Below, piece by piece: positions 39,722-43,054 of a stretch of 43,054 nucleotides of DNA (its first letter is position 1; every line of letters begins with the position of its first letter). Source of the stretch: JAWXVE01 sp044425575. GTDB taxonomy: Bacteria; Bacillota; Clostridia; Lachnospirales; Lachnospiraceae. The stretch covers positions 1-43,054 of the forward strand of contig JAWXVE010000009.1 of assembly GCA_044425575.1 (NCBI GenBank), written 5' to 3'. A program made the translations under genes and the position numbers. Below the pieces are notes generated by a model. The model made no database searches. It was given only the letters and a program-made list of their open reading frames with translations, and was not told the origin of the DNA.

Positions 39722-40894
39722 TTAATCTTTATATATTAATCCATAGGCATAGGACTTGTCTGTTAAAATCGTAATGGTTGTTGGATCATTATCTAAATCT
39801 TCAAATACATAAGGTAAACCATTTTCACTTACACAAATCATACGGAATGTTCGATCTGTTTCTTGCAATGATTCTGGTATCATAGTTTTTATTTCTACTT
39901 GCTCCCCTAACTCATAAACACATTCATTATTAACTAAGAAATTATAGGTTCTAGCAAGTGTATACTCCTCACCAGCCACGCTGTCCATTACCGCGATACA
40001 AAGTGGTCCTTGTACATCGGGAACAACACTTAGCTGAGAGCCTTCTAGTGAAGTAGACGCTAAAACTGTTCGTTCAGTTCCCATAAGTGCAAATCTACGA
40101 ATATCCTCAGGAGTTGTTGGTACCCACTGTGGAATAATTGGTACCACTACTTCAGAAGATTGTGTTGTATCTTCAGTGGTAGTAGGTGTTACAGGAAGCG
40201 GAGTAGCAGCAGGAATCGAAGTAGCAGCAAACGTGAAGTCTTCCTCAAAACCACCCTCTTTATATGCCGCCATAGCCGTTGTATAAGCTGTTCCCGTAAG
40301 TGCAACACCATTTTCATCAACAAGGGTGATGGTAATATTAAGATCCTTGACTGCTTCCAAAGCACCTTCTGGTGGACTTGCTGGCAATGACAATGCGCTT
40401 AGGGCAGTGCAATTAAAAAATGCACCTATACCAATCTCTGTTGCATTTGGCAAACTTACACTCTTTAGGGCAGTGCAATTGTAAAATGCATACTCACCAA
40501 CCGTAAACGTGCTATTACTGTTAATAGTAACTGATACTATTGAGGATGAAAAGATACTATCCGCAAGAGAGCCATTTGGCATATTATTAACTGTTACCCC
40601 CGCATCTACTGTGAAATTTTTCAATCCCGTAAAGCTACCCAGTGCATTCCAATCAGCCTCGGTAATCGTACCACCTGTAATGGTGAGATCTGTAATTGAG
40701 GTTAGCTCACCAGCACCACTAGCGACATATTCGCTAATTGTCTTAGAAGTAGTACCATCTAGTGTTAGCGAGGTTTCTACCGCCTTTGCTTCCATTCCTT
40801 GTACTAATACGGAAAGGCTAAGCAGACCACATAGTGCAAGGCAGAATGCGAGTTTGCCCCCCTTTTTCTTAGTGGAAAGTTTTATTTTTCCCAT
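39722..40894 (-). CDS. Secreted BspA-like leucine-rich-repeat protein
   Basis: A 390-aa secreted protein: signal peptide with KKKGGK head and a hydrophobic core ending near AKAVET, then LRR_5/BspA repeats (AFYNCTALKSVSLP and AFFNCTALSALSLP are two adjacent units), a Thr/Pro-rich linker (about 230-250), and a C-terminal beta-rich region ending AYGLIYKD with no LPxTG sorting motif. Such proteins bind host or cell-surface ligands. It has its own promoter (40974-41002) and a terminator. Codon use and the repeat unit suggest a normal chromosomal gene rather than a remnant. Confidence 0.85.
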   Translation of the reverse strand: MGKIKLSTKKKGGKLAFCLALCGLLSLSVLVQGMEAKAVETSLTLDGTTSKTISEYVASGAGELTSITDLTITGGTITEADWNALGSFTGLKNFTVDAGVTVNNMPNGSLADSIFSSSIVSVTINSNSTFTVGEYAFYNCTALKSVSLPNATEIGIGAFFNCTALSALSLPASPPEGALEAVKDLNITITLVDENGVALTGTAYTTAMAAYKEGGFEEDFTFAATSIPAATPLPVTPTTTEDTTQSSEVVVPIIPQWVPTTPEDIRRFALMGTERTVLASTSLEGSQLSVVPDVQGPLCIAVMDSVAGEEYTLARTYNFLVNNECVYELGEQVEIKTMIPESLQETDRTFRMICVSENGLPYVFEDLDNDPTTITILTDKSYAYGLIYKD

Positions 40895-40973
40895 TATAAT
40901 ATCCCCTTTAAGTTGTTTGTGCTCGATACGAATTAAATATCAGAGCCTTTTGCATCTCTATGTTCTATATATA

Positions 40974-41002
40974 ATATTACCCTATTCTATTCCTAAGGTC
41001 AA
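40974..41002 (-). promoter_or_regulatory. Sigma-A promoter for the leucine-rich-repeat gene
   Basis: On the minus strand TTGACC (40997-41002) is 17 bp from TAATAT (40974-40979), about 80 bases before the ATG. Confidence 0.7.
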
Positions 41003-41116
41003 TGTAGTTCAGCAACATCGGTTATTGTGTCTTGCAAGAATTATACAAACAACTGGAATTGGATAAATTGGAAAATTTATAATTCATGGAAATAAAGTGA
41101 TGTTTTGGTGTGTTAC

Positions 41117-41521
41117 TTAGTAAAATAATTCGTATGTTACACCATTCATTTTACCTACGGCACAGGTTGTAATATCAGTTGCCATATAGTTTGCATAATG
41201 GGCTGCACTATTTTTGAAAGCAAGGTGTACATAAGTAGCATCATAATAACCAGAATGATAGTTTTCTCTTGTGCAACCTCTCATACTTTCATGAACATCA
41301 TTTTCAGCCACTCGTTGTAATGCCAGTGCATATAAATCTTCATCCCATATAAGTTCGTATAATCCAGCTGCGACTCTGTCTGCATTGATTAGATTAAAGA
41401 TTTCTATTGCAGCGTCCCTATCTTCTTGTGTTAATACTACGCCTGGTTTAAATTCTGTTCCGATTAATGAGCCTGAACTATCTGCTTGTCATTTTGCTTG
41501 GATTGTTCTGCCACCACCTTC
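41117..41521 (-). pseudogene. Decayed CAP-domain (SCP-like) secreted protein
   Basis: A continuous frame of 135 codons bounded upstream by a TAA (41522-41524) has no start codon and is interrupted by a TGA at 41489-41491, probably a changed TGG (EGGGRTIQAK-stop-QADSSG). Beyond it the peptide IFNLINADRVAAGL, WDEDLYALALQRV, DVHES and NYHSGY resembles the C-terminal CAP domain of clostridial secreted proteins. The signal peptide and N-terminal part are missing, and the frame starts eight bases after the end of the fic gene. I call it a 5'-truncated remnant; a short GTG-started product from 41311 is possible but unlikely. Confidence 0.7.
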
Positions 41522-41528
41522 TTAATAA

Positions 41529-42578
41529 TTACCTATCATTTCTAGTATAATATGTAGCTTTTCCCTTTCCATGACGAGTTATAAAACCTTCCTCTGCAAG
41601 TTTTTTTAGAGAATTTTCAACGGATGCTTTCCCTATAGAAGGAACGAGTTCCATTATTTCGCACTTGGTAAACTTACCAATTTTATCGCCAACTGCTTTT
41701 CTAACCTGCTCTATTGCTGGGAGTTTTTCCTCTACATAATCCACTCTCATTTCAAAATCTCTGTAAGCTGCAAGGATAATACCAAGTATATATTTTGTAA
41801 AAGGTACAGGATTATTTATATTTTCGTGCCAATTTATACCGCATTCCTCAAGCACATCATAATATTTAATTTTCGTTTTTTCTATCTTGCTCTCTAAACT
41901 TATATATCTAACAACCACATAACCACAGCGGTATAACAATAATGTTGTAAGAAGTCTTGACATGCGACCATTGCCATCATTAAATGGGTGAATACACAAG
42001 AAGTCATTAATGAAAATAGGAATTAAAACTAACGGATCAATGACACAAGAATCAATTACACTATTAAAGCTCTCACAAATAGCATCAATTGCTCCTTCTG
42101 TTTCATAAGGTGGAAGCGGCATAAATCGAACCTTTTGCGTTCCATCTGCTCTCGTCTCAGCAATAACATTTTGTGTATTTTCAAATCTTCCTCCAATGAA
42201 TTTTTCGGAGTATTTATATAAATCTCTATGAAGTTGTAAGATGGATGAAGAACGAATAGGAATATATTCATAACTTTCGTGAATTGTATTAAGTACATCA
42301 CGATACCCCATTATTTCTTCTTCATCTCTATTTCTGGGAGTCGTTTTTTCTAACATCAACTGTTTTACTCGTGTGCTTGTTGTAACAATACCTTCAATTT
42401 TATTAGAAGCCTCTGTACTATGAATTTTAGCAATTTCAATCAACTTATCCAATGCTTGGGGTTTTTGCTTTAAATAAAGTTCTTGCCTACCTTTGTATTC
42501 ATGTATTTGTGCAACCAGACCTAGTAGCTCACTGTCCCACGTATAATCTTTTAATGTAGAATAATCAAAAAATCTCAT
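41529..42578 (-). CDS. Fic-family AMP transferase with N-terminal inhibitory motif
   Basis: A 349-aa Fic protein. The catalytic motif HPFNDGNGRMSR (197-208) is complete, so it should move AMP (or a related group) onto a hydroxyl of a target protein. An N-terminal inhibitory helix is present: Ser58-x-x-x-Glu62-Gly63 matches (S/T)xxxE(G/N), making it a self-inhibited class II Fic. A C-terminal winged helix (about 290-345, FTKCEIMELVPSIGKASVENS) may bind DNA, possibly its own promoter. No separate antitoxin is needed or seen. The promoter at 42606-42634 and an AAGGAGG site precede the ATG. Target unknown. Confidence 0.9.
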   Translation of the reverse strand: MRFFDYSTLKDYTWDSELLGLVAQIHEYKGRQELYLKQKPQALDKLIEIAKIHSTEASNKIEGIVTTSTRVKQLMLEKTTPRNRDEEEIMGYRDVLNTIHESYEYIPIRSSSILQLHRDLYKYSEKFIGGRFENTQNVIAETRADGTQKVRFMPLPPYETEGAIDAICESFNSVIDSCVIDPLVLIPIFINDFLCIHPFNDGNGRMSRLLTTLLLYRCGYVVVRYISLESKIEKTKIKYYDVLEECGINWHENINNPVPFTKYILGIILAAYRDFEMRVDYVEEKLPAIEQVRKAVGDKIGKFTKCEIMELVPSIGKASVENSLKKLAEEGFITRHGKGKATYYTRNDR

Positions 42579-42605
42579 TCACCTACCTCCTTTTCTTTCT
42601 CCTAA

Positions 42606-42634
42606 TCCTATCACCATTTTAGGCGAAAGTCAAT
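42606..42634 (-). promoter_or_regulatory. Promoter of fic with flanking direct repeats
   Basis: On the minus strand TTGACT (42629-42634) is 17 bp from TAGGAT (42606-42611). The sequences CACCTAAC and CGCCTAAA flank the -35 as imperfect direct repeats, possible operator half-sites. Upstream, AAATCCGA and TCGGATTT form an inverted repeat around 42657-42695. Confidence 0.55.
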
Positions 42635-42761
42635 TTGTTAGGTGAATCAATCGCATAAAAATCCGAAATTTCGTTTTGACTTGAAAATCTCGGATTTGTG
42701 GCTTGAAATCAGTATTTAATTGTAAAGTGGGCGAGAAAAAAGCACTAATTGACTTTTAATA

Positions 42762-42953
42762 TCAATTAATAAGACCTAATCCAATCATAATAATAGCATC
42801 TTGTGTTTTTAATTCATCCAATATAGATAGCACCACAGTAGCAACACCCATAGCAATAGGAATAGCACGAAGTGTAATATCTAAAATATTCTTAACATTG
42901 CTAGGAACTTTTCCACAATTTTCACTTTTACATGTAAGCGTCAACTCAAGCAC
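42762..42953 (-). pseudogene. Small hydrophobic protein gene cut by the IS end
   Basis: The frame encodes CKSENCGKVPSNVKNILD followed by one or two hydrophobic segments (RAIPIAMGVATVVLSIL and IIMIGLGLI). The first seven codons (42933-42953) come from the insertion-sequence end at 42934, and no native ATG remains, so the original 5' end has been displaced. The family is not recognised. A GTG at 42951-42953 with AAAGG nearly touching it might allow some translation. Confidence 0.45.
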
Positions 42954-43054
42954 ACCTTTTCACCAACCCTCACGCGAGATATAATGACCTCATAAAACAC
43001 AAGGAGGTTATTTATGGCTAGAACGAAAGAAGAGAAAGAAGCAATCGTACAATT
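42934..43054 (+). mobile_element. Left end of an IS66-type insertion sequence
   Basis: GTAAGCG at 42934 matches the start of IS66-family terminal inverted repeats (GTAA...), and 80 bases later an AAGGAGG site and ATG open a gene compatible with the small IS66 accessory protein. The element runs off the right edge. The eight bases before it (TTTTACAT) would be one copy of the 8-bp target duplication. The family call rests on these two signs only. Confidence 0.5.
43014..43054 (+). CDS. Partial IS accessory protein (TnpA-like)
   Basis: The window ends 41 bases into this gene, giving MARTKEEKEAIVQ. AAGGAGG is seven bases before the ATG, a strong start. The charged opening is like that of small IS66 TnpA/helix-turn-helix proteins, and it follows a GTAAGCG terminal-repeat start, but 13 residues cannot prove the family. 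Confidence 0.5.
   Translation, partial: MARTKEEKEAIVQ

Overview
The window looks like chromosomal DNA of a low-GC anaerobic Firmicute, probably Clostridia in or near the Lachnospiraceae. The reasons are strong AGGAGG-type ribosome binding sites, low GC by eye, a strictly anaerobic gene set (molybdenum formate dehydrogenase, ECF vitamin importers), and several gene architectures typical of that group (lobe-swapped amino-acid ABC transporter, BspA-like leucine-rich repeats, clostridial cellulose synthase locus). Nearly everything is on the minus strand, so operons read from high to low coordinates; only mobA and the insertion-sequence gene at the right edge are on the plus strand.

Region 1 (1-2142): a small helix-turn-helix gene, a gene remnant, then fdhD and mobA diverging from a short shared promoter region. 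Region 2 (2134-13935): one long minus-strand operon devoted to formate dehydrogenase and its cofactor. Its order is two lipoproteins, an ECF S component, a membrane-anchored phosphodiesterase, a membrane-anchored sulfite-oxidase-fold protein, two ECF ATPases, the ECF T component, mobB with an added Fe-S-like motif, a small-molecule-kinase-like gene, and a 1362-residue formate dehydrogenase fused to a GltD-like flavoprotein. Four of the exported proteins appear to reuse the same Mo-oxidoreductase-like fold without its Mo-ligand motif. I suggest this is an undescribed scavenging system for a pterin/Mo-cofactor-like compound (strip phosphate outside, import by ECF, re-phosphorylate inside, activate with MobA/MobB, insert into the dehydrogenase). 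The substrate is inference.

Region 3 (14016-22653): a single-chain amino-acid ABC importer whose C-terminus carries a GHKL/RsbW-like domain, followed by a STAS protein with its own promoter (a possible transporter-linked partner switch); an Eis-like acetyltransferase; a DUF4143 ATPase preceded by three copies of a palindrome exactly 33 bp apart; and a Tet(M)-like GTPase fused to a YacP/NYN nuclease-like domain. Region 4 (22848-29336): an iron/corrinoid-type importer (permease, lipoprotein, ATPase), an ArsR-family regulator with a Cys-rich tail, and a signal-less trio (binding-protein-like, UreG/HypB-like GTPase, ABC-like ATPase with no membrane partner). A nearly identical palindrome lies upstream of both transcription units, which suggests one metal-responsive regulon.

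Region 5 (29413-39483): an eight-gene exopolysaccharide locus with VTC-domain protein, DUF4956, CotH, MBOAT O-acyltransferase, DHHW protein, ComEC-like metallo-hydrolase, cellulose synthase with two PilZ-like modules, and GH5 endoglucanase. It is probably cellulose made under cyclic-di-GMP control and acetylated. Region 6 (39661-43054): a leucine-rich-repeat surface protein with promoter and terminator, a decayed CAP-domain gene, a Fic protein, and the left end of an IS66-type element that has cut into a small hydrophobic gene. No rRNA, tRNA or CRISPR array was seen.
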